This document shows, piece by piece, positions 1 through 12,594 of a stretch of 64,000 bases of DNA (position 1 is its first letter; every line of letters begins with the position of its first letter). Below the pieces are notes generated by a model that ran no database searches, was not told the DNA's origin, and was given only the letters and a program-made list of their open reading frames with translations. The translations under genes were made by a program, and so were the position numbers. Source of the DNA: Cliona cf. orientalis (Eukaryota; Porifera; Demospongiae; Clionaida; Clionaidae); assembly GCA_963930775.1 (NCBI GenBank), contig OZ005689.1:24860058-24924057 (forward strand), in the 5' to 3' direction.

Positions 1-1
1 G

Positions 2-328
2 CGAGTTCACTTATACAATTGCCTCCAAAAAGGTGAAATGTCGGCCTTCCCCCAGATGCAGAAAACATCAGAAACCATTCCCCGCCCAAAATCTCAACTC
101 TTCTCCTATCCTATTAACTGCTTCTGCGGTATGCCTGATGAGTATGATACTGATATGATCCAGTGCGACAGCTGCAACAAGTGGGTCCACTGTGCTTGTG
201 CTGGCATTTCTGAGCTCGAGACTGTCACAGACTTCAGCTGTAGTCTGTGTCTGGGCCGTGGGGGGACTGTAGCTGGAAAGCCAAAAGAGTTCTCTGTGAA
301 GTATCCTGCTAAGAAAAGGAGCAAGTGA
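2..328 (+). CDS. Ulp1-like/PHD-finger protein, C-terminal end (cut by window edge)
   Basis: The frame is open from the window start to a TGA at 326-328, so this is the 3' end of a longer coding region. The first residues, with a CLQKG motif followed by a proline-containing stretch, resemble the segment just after the catalytic Cys of Ulp1-like (C48) proteases. They run into a PHD zinc finger: CFCGMP, then QCDSCNKWVHCAC, then a final CSLC, giving the C4-H-C3 spacing. PHD fingers usually read histone tails. The tail is basic (KKRSK). The Ulp1-plus-PHD pairing occurs in lineage-expanded, often repeat-associated proteins of aquatic invertebrates, and a decayed relative lies at 36.3-37.7 kb. The internal ATG at 38 is probably not the true start. 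The PHD call is firm; the Ulp1 link is inference from order and residue pattern. Confidence 0.75.
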   Translation, partial: RVHLYNCLQKGEMSAFPQMQKTSETIPRPKSQLFSYPINCFCGMPDEYDTDMIQCDSCNKWVHCACAGISELETVTDFSCSLCLGRGGTVAGKPKEFSVKYPAKKRSK

Positions 329-1664
329 CCTGCACATGCTTGTGCAATAATGTCAACATCTTTTCTACTGATCAATAACTTGTTTATGACTTGTTTTTTG
401 TGTTATTGTTGTGTTTCTATACAATGTCATGTTGTAATTTCATGCCATACAAGATTCTTGGGTTCAAAGTTCATTCTAGGGGCGGGGTGGGGCGTGGATA
501 AGGGGTGGGCGCTCGTCTGGAATCAGGATGCGCGGTGCTGAAGTGGCCAGGGAACAATTTTTGTACGTCGTCCGGCTGGCCGAAAAACTGTCCGACATTA
601 GCTATTTTCAGCAGAGGTGACGATTCTCTGCACTGGCAAGCTACAAGCGGGTCTATACCTTGCATACTACTAGGGTGTACTCGAGTCCACTAGCGGTCTA
701 TATAATCTATTGGAAGGCAACGATCGATAAGCTGTCCGAAAGATATAGCGTCCGATTATTCGTGGTGGCCGATAATCGATCATTTACTCTACATTGTACA
801 AGTATTATAGGAAAAGGTTATACATGAGTACATACATATTTTCTCCATATTCTTACAAATTTGAGATCTCGCACCATCATGTTCTGACTGCGGCTATGCT
901 GCAATACAAACACATTTGCAGTTAAGACGAATTACTTTACTTGATTCAATATTAACCTCTGAAATGCTAGTAAATGAAGAACCATCATCATCACCTTGAT
1001 TATGCATAGTGGCATACTGAAATAAACCATAAATGAAAATACAGGTAAATGGGGATGTGTAGCAAACCACAAGATGACAAAATATTACCGTATTGTTATC
1101 ATAATGGTTCATAGTCATCGCTGAGGAATATGGTGGATAAGTATTCCTTCTGGTAAGATGGAGAAAGGGCTCAGGACCTGATAGAGTGACTGGTGTAGAA
1201 TATGAACGCCACTGTGCCTGTACATACAAATTAATGGACATAATAGCAGACTAGTCCTCAATATTTTCATAACATCATCACAAGGATACCACAATGGCTT
1301 CAGGTCCCATTAGTCTCCAATAGGAGATGTTTATCTTTCCTATGAGGTCAGGGTTCCTTTCAAGAGTTTGCTCAAGAGGAGGCAAATGCATAGTGGCTAA
1401 CTTTAAGAGGGGCCAAATCGATCCCAGGGGAAACACCCCTTCACTCCCGCTGAAATAAACTCTGTTAGGTGTACCTTATGTTCACCAACTTCACTTTTCC
1501 AATAGGGACAACTTCTCCAACCGTCTGTATACGTCTGATCTCGCTGCATACTTAAGTCTGACGTTCGCACAAACGCTTCACTTCCAAAGGAGCGATCAGT
1601 AAAATCGGTAAAAGATTCACTTCCAAGGTCACCAGCATAAACACTAGTGTCACTTTCCATGGCC
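329..1664. other. No gene recognised
   Basis: This is A+T-rich sequence between the PHD gene and the last exon of the minus-strand gene. A minus-strand open frame at 1403-1690 overlaps the final exon in another frame. It has no recognisable domain and no clean splice link, so I did not call it. Confidence 0.5.
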
Positions 1665-4600
1665 TCAACAGTCGTGTTTTGAACCCTCACCAGTCACAGT
1701 ACTGCTAATACAGGATGGGTTACTACTCATGGATGTAGCAGTTACATGTACCCCAGTTGCTGTTGCTGCTGAAGTGATTGTTTTACTACATGTAGCCGTA
1801 GTTGCAGTGCCCGTAGTAATTATCTGGGTGGTACTAGTAGTGTCCATAGTGATTGAATTTGATGGCATGGTAGTGGTGTCTGTAAAATGATACAAAAAAC
1901 AATAACACACATATTACACTTCAGAAAATCTTACTTTCTGAAGGAATTAGTTGTGCAATTTGCTCATCAATTTTCTTTGCTGCTGATTGCCGCACCTTAT
2001 CCTTCTTAATTGCCCCCTTACCACCTGAAAATTTCTAATATTAACTATACTACAAACCACAAACCATGGGGTTGGTCAACTCACCTAAAGCGGTTTCCCC
2101 TTGTAGAGGATTCTTCTTTTTTATAGGTGTGCTTGTAGTCGTTGCTGGTGAGGCCTTTTTTTACGGGAAGACTTTACAGGTGAGGCTGTATTAAGTTTTT
2201 TAAATTTCAAATGAATGTACAAACATGCATGTACAGTAGTTGTCAATAAAAAGTTAACGTTCCGTTCTGTTGCACGATCGTTCTGAGGTGCAACTGTTTT
2301 CATTTTCGCACCATCGCAGAGTACACATTTCTGCATCCAATGCTTTTACATTCGTGTGATTGTGTGGAAGATTCAGCTCGAGAGAAGTAAGCACAGAGCA
2401 CAACCACCTACTGTACAGGCTCACTAATGTAGCTGACATCGAAAAAAATGTTGTTATTTTGTGTTTTGTCACTTGCCAGATACATTTTGAGCAAGCAGTT
2501 CGAGCAATTGCCTCGAATGATGGGCTTAACTTTGAACGAGCAACAAATAACCAGCAGTCTAAGTCGCCTGGCGATCGTAGAACACAATACAGAAGGCAAC
2601 TACGGCTACGCTAGAACATACTTTGCATGCTGAGCACATTTCTCACTCGCCATACCCGTATCGTTCCAACTTTATCACTATTCAACAATCACAGAACAAC
2701 GTATATTTTTAATGGTGTCTGCTGTACATGTATCAGCTGCATACACGTGCATGTAATTTCTGTCTCCTACATGTATAATAATGGTTGGCACATGCTATTC
2801 ATACTGTACAGCCGCCAAAATTGGCGGGAATAAAATTTGGTGGTTGGTTTCTAAATAGTTATTATAAAAGTATTGGCGAATTGAAATTTGGCAGGTCGGT
2901 AAGGGATCGCCATACGTATACATGCAGGTATGAAATATTGGCGGATTTTAAATTTACTTTGGCAGCGACAAGCTAGACTACCAAACCATCAAATTTAATT
3001 CCCCACCAAATTTCCGGCTATGTAGAGAAATCAATTCACCACAATTTCACACTAATTTGGAGCTATTCAAAATGCATAGCTGAATACATTGCACACGCTC
3101 ACAAATTGTGTAAGTAAAACGTACATATATTTTCACTTTGATAGGCACATGTACAACAATGTACAATAAGTAGTTTATGATACCTGCATTAGATCCAGCT
3201 GACCGCTTTTTGGAACTTTTAGTAGGTGTGTTTTTGAGTGATCTCTCTGCACACACACGGGATAAATATACATGTACATATGTATATGTAAAAAGGGACA
3301 TTACTGTATAGCCAGAAATTTTTCCTATAGAAACTTTTGCCCTTGGTCTCATGGACAAAAATTTGATCCCTCGAAAATTTTCCATATATTACTGTCGTTA
3401 ATCGAATACAACGCATGATCCAATTTAACGCAATAAATTAGCATTTTCTGAATTCTCATAACGTTTATATAAGGAGCGATTGACGACCTTTACCAGGTTT
3501 TTCAAAATTGAAATTATTTTTTTTCCATGCGTAGTATTAGATTAAGTACGGTAATAAGCCTAAGGTGATCTCCATGTATATTGCACAGGTAAAATTTATA
3601 CTACTGCAATACAACTGTAGCAGTGTTGGGTGTAAGTTTTGTCCAGTGAAAGCTATATGGTACATCTACACACACACACACACATTTTTGTTGGTAGTTG
3701 ACCTCTGTTTATCCCATTGGCCTACTTTATGATGACCCAACCCCTTCCCATAGCCAGCAAATTGCCTATAAAAACTTTGGTTGCTAAGCAACTACCAACA
3801 AACGTACACACAGTACACACACAAATACACCCACACACATGCACACACACAGGGATAGAGATGTATGGTGAGTGTACCCTAATTGATGTTATGTCATGCA
3901 TATACTATATGTAATAGAACAGGAACTTGCACAACATCCACATGCACCCTAACACACAGAGTTTACCTCAATTCAGAATTAGGACAAGAGCAAGCAACTG
4001 CAACTGCTAAAAATCTATTTCTCAGTTGATTAAGATTCCCCAAACCACTAATTGAATCAGCAGCTGTAGGTCTTTGATTTGTATGGCTGCAGGACAACAC
4101 CACCAGTGCATGTGCACACATTCTCTCTCTGACTAGTCTACACACACCTTGGCTGGCACACACACCAAGTACACTGCATCTTCTTAAATTTAGTAGAGCA
4201 ATCCAATATCTATAAATAGATCTACCAAGGCCAAACGCATCCTTTTGGGGGGGGGGGGGGGGGGGGGGGGGGGATGGAAGTCTACATTGCCACCATAAAG
4301 AAACTAAGACACCACCTACATTCTTGCACAGGTGTATCAGTTAGTTTGGAATCTTACAAGCAATTACTTTTGTACCTAGGGACTACACCACACATACACA
4401 ACACACACAGTCCACACAACTGTACATTCTCTTTCTCTCTCTTACACACACACACACACATACATTTGTACAACATTATGCCAGTATGGACTTCAAAACA
4501 TGCACATTATTAGAAGAGCTTAAATTTATACAACACCTTCCTTTTCATCCTCCCTGACAACGAAGGATTTTGAATACTGTACACGAGACCCTCTTCCATC

Positions 4601-4983
4601 TTTCCATGGAGCAAGGACTTCCATCCCCACCTCTAGCTCCTCATACATGGCAAAAGGCATCTCACTCCCCACTTGCAGCAATTCTGTCCACTCCAAGGCA
4701 TAGACTTCGTCATAGTCTTCAAATTGAATGGGAATGGTAGTATTTTCAACTAAAAGAAAAGTGAAGGCATCAATGTTAATACCGTCAACAGGACACTGTA
4801 ACCCCCCCTTCCCGTCAGCCTGTAGCGCCTAGCTACACGTGCACATGTAAATCTCTCGCAAACACGCCAAGATCAGTATCCTTCCCCCCCCCCCTCCCTT
4901 AATACTTGGTTTAACTTACGTGCTATCTTTTTGGCGATGGCGGAATTGCCGCTTGTATTTCTTCTTTTTCTTCCAGTACTCAT
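1665..4983 (-). CDS. Six-exon gene for a small Lys/Ser/Thr-rich, probably nuclear protein
   Basis: Six minus-strand exons join with GT-AG introns: 4920-4983 (start MSTGRKRRN), 4537-4749, 3184-3246, 2085-2185, 1935-2024 and 1665-1879 (stop TAG or TGA class, at 1665-1667). Phases agree at every junction (all phase 1) except that exon 4 is one base short. An A7 run at about 2156-2162 reads through if one A is added. The product would be about 250 residues. It has a basic N-terminus, an acidic and aromatic second exon (DYDEVYALEWTELL, then VLAPWKDGRG), two lysine-rich patches (KSSKKRS, KSSRKK), a charged helix (KKIDEQIAQLIPSE) and a Thr/Ser-rich tail. No catalytic motif is visible. A chromatin-associated protein is plausible, and the layout loosely recalls the segment before BEN domains, but the function is unknown. 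The indel may be real decay, a base-call error, or an exon boundary I misplaced. Confidence 0.55.
3391..3550. repeat. Dispersed repeat, inverted copy at 60528-60681
   Basis: About 150 bases containing the words taatcgaatacaacg, taacgcaat, ggagcgattgac and gtagtattagattaagtac recur in reverse complement at 60528-60681 with modest divergence. It lies in the intron between exons 2 and 3 of the six-exon gene, or just at its edge. Confidence 0.7.
4247..4273. repeat. 27-base G homopolymer
   Basis: Uninterrupted run of G. Similar runs of 15 or more occur at about 18059, 29292, 35041, 40987 and 62162. They can form G-quadruplexes and are prone to sequencing error. Confidence 0.9.
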
Positions 4984-5227
4984 CCTGGCCAGTCAGTAGC
5001 GCTCTCGTGTCTCCAGTTCAACATCAACCCTCCGGAGAACACTCTTAAGGTCCGATGTTAATGAAGACAAAAGTGCGTGGGTGGATACTCTCAAAAATCA
5101 TCTGAAAATATATATATTTTCGACCGTCTCAACTAGCTTATTCACAAAATCGCACTCCCATCTTCTACAACTCAAGTATAAGCGATTTTCGAAGGTTATG
5201 GTCGTCACTTTAAAAAGTACTATTGCC

Positions 5228-5314
5228 GCAATGCGCGCACGCGCACGCGCGCGCGAGACTTCGTGCACGTGCGCGGTTGTGACACTGTACCATGCATGCG
5301 CATGCGCGCGCGCA
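5228..5314. repeat. Alternating purine-pyrimidine tract (Z-DNA-prone)
   Basis: Two blocks of almost pure GC/GT/AT dinucleotide alternation (gcgcgcacgcgcacgcgcgc and catgcgcatgcgcgcgcgc) lie about 245-330 bp upstream of the start of the six-exon minus-strand gene. A promoter-proximal role is possible but not shown. Confidence 0.5.
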
Positions 5315-5522
5315 AAACTTAATAACTAGTTGGGCGGGGTTATAGGAGGTTTGCGCACGCACAAATCGATCCCTGGCACATGGTCTGGGTCAAAGTACGT
5401 ACTGTATGTTCAAGCATTCAAACCATAGATTATATCTATGTTCAAACCGAGGAGCTGGCAGTAAGTCCTCAATTACGTTAGAACATGAGATGATCTGATG
5501 TGTCAAGGTTCCAAGATAAGAA

Positions 5523-5559
5523 TCTCGTGGGCCAGATCCAGGTGTGCTGGCCCACGAGA
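5523..5559. repeat. Short hairpin, TCTCGTGGGCCAG arms
   Basis: 13-bp perfect inverted arms around an 11-base loop. A variant of the same arms occurs at 5802-5843 (agtctcgtgggccagc and gctggtccgcgagact), so this is a small repeated palindrome family. Confidence 0.6.
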
Positions 5560-5801
5560 CTACATGTACCAAGGCAATTGATTTCGATACTCCATCCCTG
5601 TGATGACCGGGTCAGAGGAAGTGAATAGCAAGCAATTTTATTTGTGCCTATAAATTTCCACCATAGGTACATCTGTGAGAAAATTGTGCCCACGTGTTGT
5701 ACATTCCGTCACCAAGCAAGGTGCTGGAACCAGAGCTAGCGGTAAGTTACCTTTGCAAGATAATTTCAGAAAAGGGCATAGGGACAAGGCTGTAAGAGGA
5801 T

Positions 5802-5843
5802 AGTCTCGTGGGCCAGCCCATCACACTGCTGGTCCGCGAGACT
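5802..5843. repeat. Second copy of the short hairpin
   Basis: 16-base arms with one or two mismatches and a 10-base loop; related to 5523-5559. Confidence 0.55.
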
Positions 5844-6354
5844 ACCAAGATGATTATTACCCAACCTTTTGGCAATAGACACGTTGCAATTGTGTCATAA
5901 AACAGGAAATTTCCGGATATTTCCGTACATGGACACACCCCCGCAACCATCTTGGTGTACCACCTCCATACTCGCTTATGGCCGTTTGCACTAGCAGCTG
6001 TTGGAGAGCGCTTCTTTCTGTCTCTCTGTCTTTTAGCGACTCGAAGACAAAATAAGCAGTATCCCAGGATAATTCAACGTACTATAATTTCACTGGTTGC
6101 AGGTTACATTGTAGTGATCCTCTCAGAAAGAGCAGCTGAAAGTCAATCAAATACATTTTCTCTACTACCCAAGGGATACCTCAGATCGGAAGTCTGTCCT
6201 TATGAAGTTGTACATTGTATGTTGCTTTGGTGAAACGAAGCCTTATGGGTTCAAACCCCTGCTAGATGACAGTTCAGAAAAAATATATCAGATTTTTGAG
6301 TGAAGTTTTTAGTTCCCTGATCTATGATCCGTTTACTAAACTATCCAGGGTTTC

Positions 6355-6406
6355 ATTGGGGGGGGGGGGGGGGGGGCGGAGGGGTCATTGGCCCCCCCCC
6401 CCCCCT
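6355..6406. repeat. G-run followed by C-run
   Basis: A G tract of about 20, a short spacer, then a C tract of about 14. The two tracts can pair as a hairpin. Nearby text (ccccccttgacaaaaatcc) looks like the same class of G/C-run repeat seen near 27.4, 30.1 and 49.1 kb. Confidence 0.55.
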
Positions 6407-6419
6407 TGGAAGCTGGGAT

Positions 6420-9415
6420 TCGTGCAACGCACAGTAGGAGACATATTCCACATCCTCGCAACATTTGACTTGAAATAAAGGGATATTACCAAGAGTATAT
6501 ACTCTTGATATTACTGACAGACTCTCCCCATCCGAGTACCAGAAACAGTCTCAAAGGTTGAGACATTAAAAAGTTTTCCTGGGGGAGCATACCCCCAGAC
6601 CCCCCTAATATAATGAAGTTAATGAGCACAATATCATTCTTCACTGATGAAAAAACATACTATAATCTTTGCGCCCCCCTTAACTCTGGAATTATCGCGT
6701 TTGCCCCCCCCCCCTTGACAAAAATCCTAGTGAAAACCTGCTTTCCTCACTTAAGATGGCATTGAAGGGACCTACCAATCTAGAAGTATTCATTAGTCAA
6801 TCTTGCATTCCTCAAGAGCCACCTCTCTGAGATTCTAGGACTTTTAATTTCCTAGTTCACTATAGCTCGATCACTTTGCTGAACTTTTTGTTTCCTTTTC
6901 TCCATGCAGAAGGACTGGGCAGTGGCACTGTCGTCAACCTCGAGTCAGCCAAAGCCCTAAGTGCTTCATATTCTACTCGTACAACTCATCCAAGCATGGC
7001 AAGAGGACAGCTTCTCTGTCATCTACGTAGTTAAGGAGAGACAAGCAAGTCGGGCTACTCTAACTTGAAAGGTACATATAGAAATTTTTATCGTTTGTAG
7101 TAGTAAAGTGTGTATGATTTTACCGTATAACAAAGGTAGAGATATTAACTGTCCATTTTATGCTTGTAAACTATTGTACTAGACCATCCCTGTCAGAACC
7201 CTGTACACCAGTTAATCTGATCATACATTGATATCCTGTGAAAATTCACCAAACAAGTATCCTTATGTGCAGATCTATTTTGATGTGTGCTGGTACTGAC
7301 TGGGCATGGTCTTTGCAGCTGTTTCCATTAGCAACTTGACAGCATCACAATCATCCCAGCGTACAGGCGGCTATAAAAATCAGGTATACATGTATGTACA
7401 TGCAGAGATAGTATGCGGGCATAATTCTCGAGCAGTGAATTATAAAGAATTGATAATACCTAAGCCATGGATGTTAACTGTCACCACTACCTTATATTAT
7501 AGCCATACACTGTACATCATTGTTTCTTTATATTATGTGTATTTATCAAGAGGTTTACACTCTCCAAATTTTGTGTATAGCTGGGTCAGGATTAGTTGGA
7601 CTGATGCACATGTACTACACCCCAACTCAGGACTGATAAACACCTTAACCATGCATTATTTTGTTAGTGCTGCTCAAACCCTCTGTCTGATCTTTGCACT
7701 CAACAATATCCACTACTCCATGCTCAGCAGACACTTACCTCACTGCGGACACGGCACCGACCTCAACTACTGGAAAAGCCACTCTTGATATATATAGGAG
7801 GTGATTCCCTATAATTTGCTAGCTGACCCAGTATGATAACCTAAATAACTCCCCACACCATTGGAAAGCTGAAAATAACCCAAGGATTGACTGTACCTAT
7901 TGAAGGGTCATTGGGTGCATGTATACTGTATTCGCTCGATCAGACGCCACGGCTACTGTTTGTTTCATCGCCTGAGTTTGTGTGGCGTTTATTCGAGAGC
8001 AGCAACTATTCGATAGTGGTATTTATTAATACCAGTTAGCTGCCTGAGAGGCCATCCTTAGAGAAACGGTCGATCGACACCACTGAGCTAGGAGATTCTG
8101 GCCCTTTTCTGATGTAGATGAATGTTTAATAGAACTCGTTCTAGAAGACTACTAAATACTTTTCTTGTACCTGCCATGCCTGCCATTGAGAACAAGTAGC
8201 GAGGCACTTTAATGTGCTTCTCGAATAGTAGCGTGGCGTGGCTACTATTTTAGAGTGGCGACTATTTCGTTCAGCACTTCTGGAGGTGCGGCAACTATTA
8301 AAGTGCAGTCACTAATCGTGCTGTCTTCTACGATTGCTAGGCAGCTCTACACGGCCACTCCCCGGAAGCCAAGCCGACAGTTCTTTTATTTGAGGCGATT
8401 ACTCGAACTACTCCTGGTAATCGACAGGATACAAAAACTGCAGCATTCTTTCGATGCCTGCTACATTATTGAGTCAGCACGAGGTTGGTTGAGCTTCTCC
8501 ATTGCTCATGGCTTCTCATTTCTTCCACGTGGCATTAAGAACAGTCAATTATTGCAGTATAGTCACACCTACCAATTAAGCTTTCTTGTGAATATAAAAA
8601 CATGCTTTTTTTTGTTTATATGTTTATAATAATTCTGCTTCTATAGCATGGATACAAAAATAGCAATTAAGATAACTTGCTAACGTGCATGTACCCAGAA
8701 AGAACAAGACAACAAAAAGAAAAACATGACTAAGTTATAAAGGCACAAGATGACTACCACAAAACAGTGAGAAAATGGAAACGCTATGCATCTCAACGAT
8801 TGTGCAAATGAATGGAATGTAAACTTTTTATTGACCACTACTGTAACCATGAAGTGCGTGGGTGGATATTAAAGTTAAATTAAATAATGTAAATGATGTC
8901 AATTGTTCGGTAGTTATATAAAATATTTTTCAGACGATCATTTTTCTTATACATTTATAATCCGTGTCATTACATGAGGGCATGGATACGCATCTTGGAG
9001 GTGCCCAGTTGCTATGAACGTGTGGCAGGGGCAGAGACAAAGTGTCAGGATTGGTCAGAACTGTAGGGCTGTGTACACAAGGAAGAGTTGCCTCGGGCCA
9101 TAGAGCTAGCTAGAGATGCGTACGCATTGTTGGGCGATTGGTGTGAAGCGCCGTGCATTTCGAGAGGCCTGCTGAGCAGGCGTTAGCCACTGAGCCTCGA
9201 GTGAAGCAAGAGGCTAAATCTGTACGTTTTTCGTCATACCTGTCAATAGTCTGGTAGCAATGTTCGAACGGAGCGAGAATGTCGCCATTGCACACTTAGT
9301 TAGGGCAGTTGCTTGCAGTGAGGGGTGTGGCCTAGCGTCTATGCTATAATAGGTTCAAAGTTCATCCTCCCTCTGCACATGTGCATTGTACCATTTGTAT
9401 GGGCAGGATAGACTA
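6420..9415. other. No convincing gene; degraded repeats
   Basis: The longest open frame is plus 7306-7788 (160 codons). It has no domain, unusual composition and no splice context. A stretch at 7925-8260 has words (cgccacggctact, cggctactatt, gtggcgactatt) shared with degenerate inverted-repeat elements at 40445-40530 and 61076-61170. Nothing else is recognisable. Confidence 0.45.
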
Positions 9416-9623
9416 CCCTATAGCGGGAAATTTTCGAGGGAGAAAACTTTCACGAATTTCGCGATTTTTCAGCCATCCGCAAAAGTTTTCTCCACGAAAT
9501 TCTAGGCATGCCACACCCATTATGCGACCAGTTTTTAACGTTCCGCGAAAGTTTTCTCCGCGAAATACTCCTTTCCTACCGATCCGCGAAAGTTTTCTCC
9601 CTCAAAAATTTCCCGCTATACGG
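9416..9623. mobile_element. TA-flanked inverted-repeat element (MITE), 208 bp
   Basis: Ends read ccctatagcgggaaatttt and aaatttcccgctatacgg, each next to TA. The interior is itself palindromic, with repeated gcgaaagttttctcc words. No coding capacity. The TA target and short size fit a non-autonomous Tc1/mariner-type element. Confidence 0.75.
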
Positions 9624-9920
9624 TATATATGCTGCTGTACTCTCTCTATGCTTTGTTGGCATGTACTGTTAATAGATGATCATGTGTACTAACAACATTA
9701 TCTCATGATTGTGATATTAAATACACTTGTATTGAACTTGAAATATATACATGTTTATTGTGTACGTGTGGTCACGGGGGGGGGGGGACGCGAGGGGGAT
9801 TAAGCATCCCAAATTTCGCATGCTATTATGATTGGTTTATATTACCAGGCATCTTCTATGATTGATGGTTTTTGCTACTGTGCCGTTCTTGCCGCTTGAT
9901 CACTCCCATAGTATAGTATA

Positions 9921-10415
9921 CTAGTGGTGATGAAAATCATCTGTGCGGGGCGAGCCTTCGCAAAAGTCACAAGATCTCTTTGAAAGCACACAGGCATGCA
10001 TGCGCACATGGGGTTGGTACCCCAATAGCTAGGCCTGAGAAGTTACCATGACAGTGAAAGTATCACTGATTGCTAATATAATAGCTATAGTCCAATAATG
10101 TCGATCACCTATACTATATTCAGTAGTCTACATGCCATGACCATGAGTCCAACTACAGGTCCTGAGGGGATAAGCCTCCATGCAGTCATCTTCATGCTCA
10201 GGAAAGTGGAGTCTACCAGTGATGTTAATCGAGGACCTGAGCCTTGCCAGAGTGGTACAGCACTCAACTCACCTTTGCAGTTTTATGCCTTGCCTACACT
10301 TGAGTTGTCTCTCAAATCGATGGTGCAGTGCGGGCGTATGCGTATGCGCATGACGACCATTACCTTACGCGTTCAAAATTAACTCTCTCTTCACTGAAAT
10401 GATCACCCCACTAAC
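9921..10415. repeat. Dispersed repeat, copy 1 (direct copy at 11333-11745)
   Basis: Shares ordered blocks with 11333-11745: cttcgcaaaagtcac, cacatggggttggtacccc, ccatgaccat, ggataagcctccatgcag, then gtgcagtg and actctctcttcactgaaatg. An inverted relative lies near 60870-61070. Confidence 0.7.
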
Positions 10416-11332
10416 ATATATATATACATATAAAACCGCTTCCTGTCCCTCGTATATTCGGGGCTTGCTCAGGCTCGCCCCGAACAAGTATAAAAAAACA
10501 ATGTAATTGAAGTGTGAAGTAGGGATGGGAGGCCAAAAAGTACACAAAACAAGATATGTAGGGTCTGGGGACGAGACTAGGCATAGGTAAATTTTTGGCT
10601 TCATAGTGATATGCTATGTTCATAGAGTTGCAACATGAAAAACTATAGTTATGGGCATTATTGTTTACTTGGATGCATGTAAATTTCAATTAAAAAATTA
10701 ATGGACACTTTTTCCGAAAAACGAATATATACCTACCCGAGTGCATAAAAATAGTCATAACTCAGTGTGTGATCAATATTTTTTCATGAAACTTGCACCA
10801 TTAGATTTAGCACACATACATGTAGAGCTATCAATCCATGCCAAAAACTCAATTTTTATAAAATATCCGGAGTGGTCCCTTTCTCATAGCAGGTCACAAT
10901 AATTATTATGATCATCACCTTTGAGAAATGAATCATCGAAAGTGTCATTTTATTCTGAGTGAGACTCAAGTACATGGATAGATATGAAGATGTAGTGTTA
11001 CTGTGTGCACCTATATGATAGTAAATTCATTACATGTGCATTTAATGTTTGGGAGCACTTGAGGAGATAATTTTTACATGGGCATGCAGAATGGATCGAA
11101 ACTAGAGATTTGACCTTGGAGAATTTTGATTCACACCTTAAAATTAAAGTTATGGCCGTTTGAAGTTTCCCCATATGTTCGTATAGGAAGCCATGCATTT
11201 GCAATGTTTTCCACCCACGCGCTACGTGTGCGGCGGGGCCTCGCGCGCACATAAACGTGACGACCTTTAAATGTACAATGTCTTGTATTGTATTGTTAAT
11301 AATTAGCATTATTCAATGTGCCATTAATACAT

Positions 11333-11745
11333 TAACTAGTGGAATCATCTGTGCTGAGTGGACCTTCGCAAAAGTCATAGGCATGCACATGGGGTTGGTA
11401 CCCCAATAGCTAGCCCTGAGAACCACAAACTGCCATATTCATAGTCTACATGCTGCCATGACCATCATGAGTCCAAGTATGTACCTGTAGACAGGCCCTG
11501 AGGGGATAAGCCTCCATGCAGTCACCTTCATGCTCAGGGAATATTGATTGTGGACCTGAGCCTTGCCCGAGTTGTACAGCACTCACCTTTCCAGTTTTAT
11601 GCCTTTGCCTACACTGTACAGGCCCGAGTTGTCTCTTACATCACGTGCACATGGTGCAGTGTGGGCGTATGCGCATGACAACCATTAGCTTTCGCGTTCA
11701 AAATAAATTTTAACTCTCTCCTCACTGAAATGATCACCCCACAAA
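11333..11745. repeat. Dispersed repeat, copy 2
   Basis: Shorter direct copy of 9921-10415 with small deletions. The shared order of blocks supports one element rather than chance similarity. Confidence 0.7.
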
Positions 11746-12184
11746 CACAGAAGGTTGGCCACGCATCATGATACATCATGTGCACGTGACAAAATTAGCA
11801 TTCCTGCATAAATTAGCGACTTAGTACTATATTTGTTTCGATCGCAAATTTAGTCAAAGACAACTTTCTTAGCCCGATTTCAAATTCTGAGAGGGAGAAC
11901 AGACCAATGAAGCCTTAATCAGCCTGAAATGCTGACTTTTGATTCATTATGAACGACAACAAAGCCTCGGATCTCGCTTATTTGGCAGGGGTTGAACGGG
12001 GTTGAATGGTTGAATTGTCAAGGCTCACCGAGTTCTTTCCCAACGGCATTCTTCGCGAAGCGCAGGAGTGTGCGATTGATACCTGCCATATGTTTCTATA
12101 CATTTTATATTAGTGCACGTGACACATTGATGACATTTGATGACGCATGTCCAACCTCCTCTGCAAACATACAAATATATAATA

Positions 12185-12594
12185 CAAGTATTAATAAAAA
12201 CAATTGAATAAAATTGAAGGATGAAGTTAGGGATGGCAGTGCCAAAAAATACACAAACAAGATTTGTAGGGATAATGTATCATATCCACTATACATCCCT
12301 ACGCTTGCTTCTCTTGATAATTTATATCATACACTTCTGATTCAGTATGTAAAGTGTCACTATAATTATTATTAGTTTTTGATATTGATCCATGGGTGTA
12401 CAGTATTGATTTTCTATTCCTGCATGTATGTGCCCCATATACAAATCTGTGTGTGCACAGCTACTCAAAAAGCAAGTGTAGGGATGTATAGTGGATGTGA
12501 TACATTATCTCTACAAATCTTGTTTGTATATTTTTTGGCACTGCCATCCCTACTTCATCCTTCAATTTTATTCAATTGTTTTTATTAATACTTG
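12185..12594. mobile_element. Fold-back element with ~125-bp terminal inverted repeats
   Basis: 12185-12310 (starting caagtattaataaaaacaat) is repeated in reverse at 12468-12594. The arms contain tagggatggcagtgcc and tatacatccctac. No coding capacity. A copy begins at 63747 and runs off the window; a fragment is at 63005-63140. About 40 bases of the arm also recur near 10490-10570. Confidence 0.8.

Noticed and set aside
1403-1690. 95-codon minus-strand frame next to the six-exon gene
   Set aside because: Overlaps the last exon in another frame; joining it would need an intron under 30 bases.
7306-7788. 160-codon open frame, longest uninterrupted frame near 7 kb
   Set aside because: No domain, no splice signals at sensible places, Tyr/His/Ser-heavy composition as expected from A+T-rich noncoding sequence.
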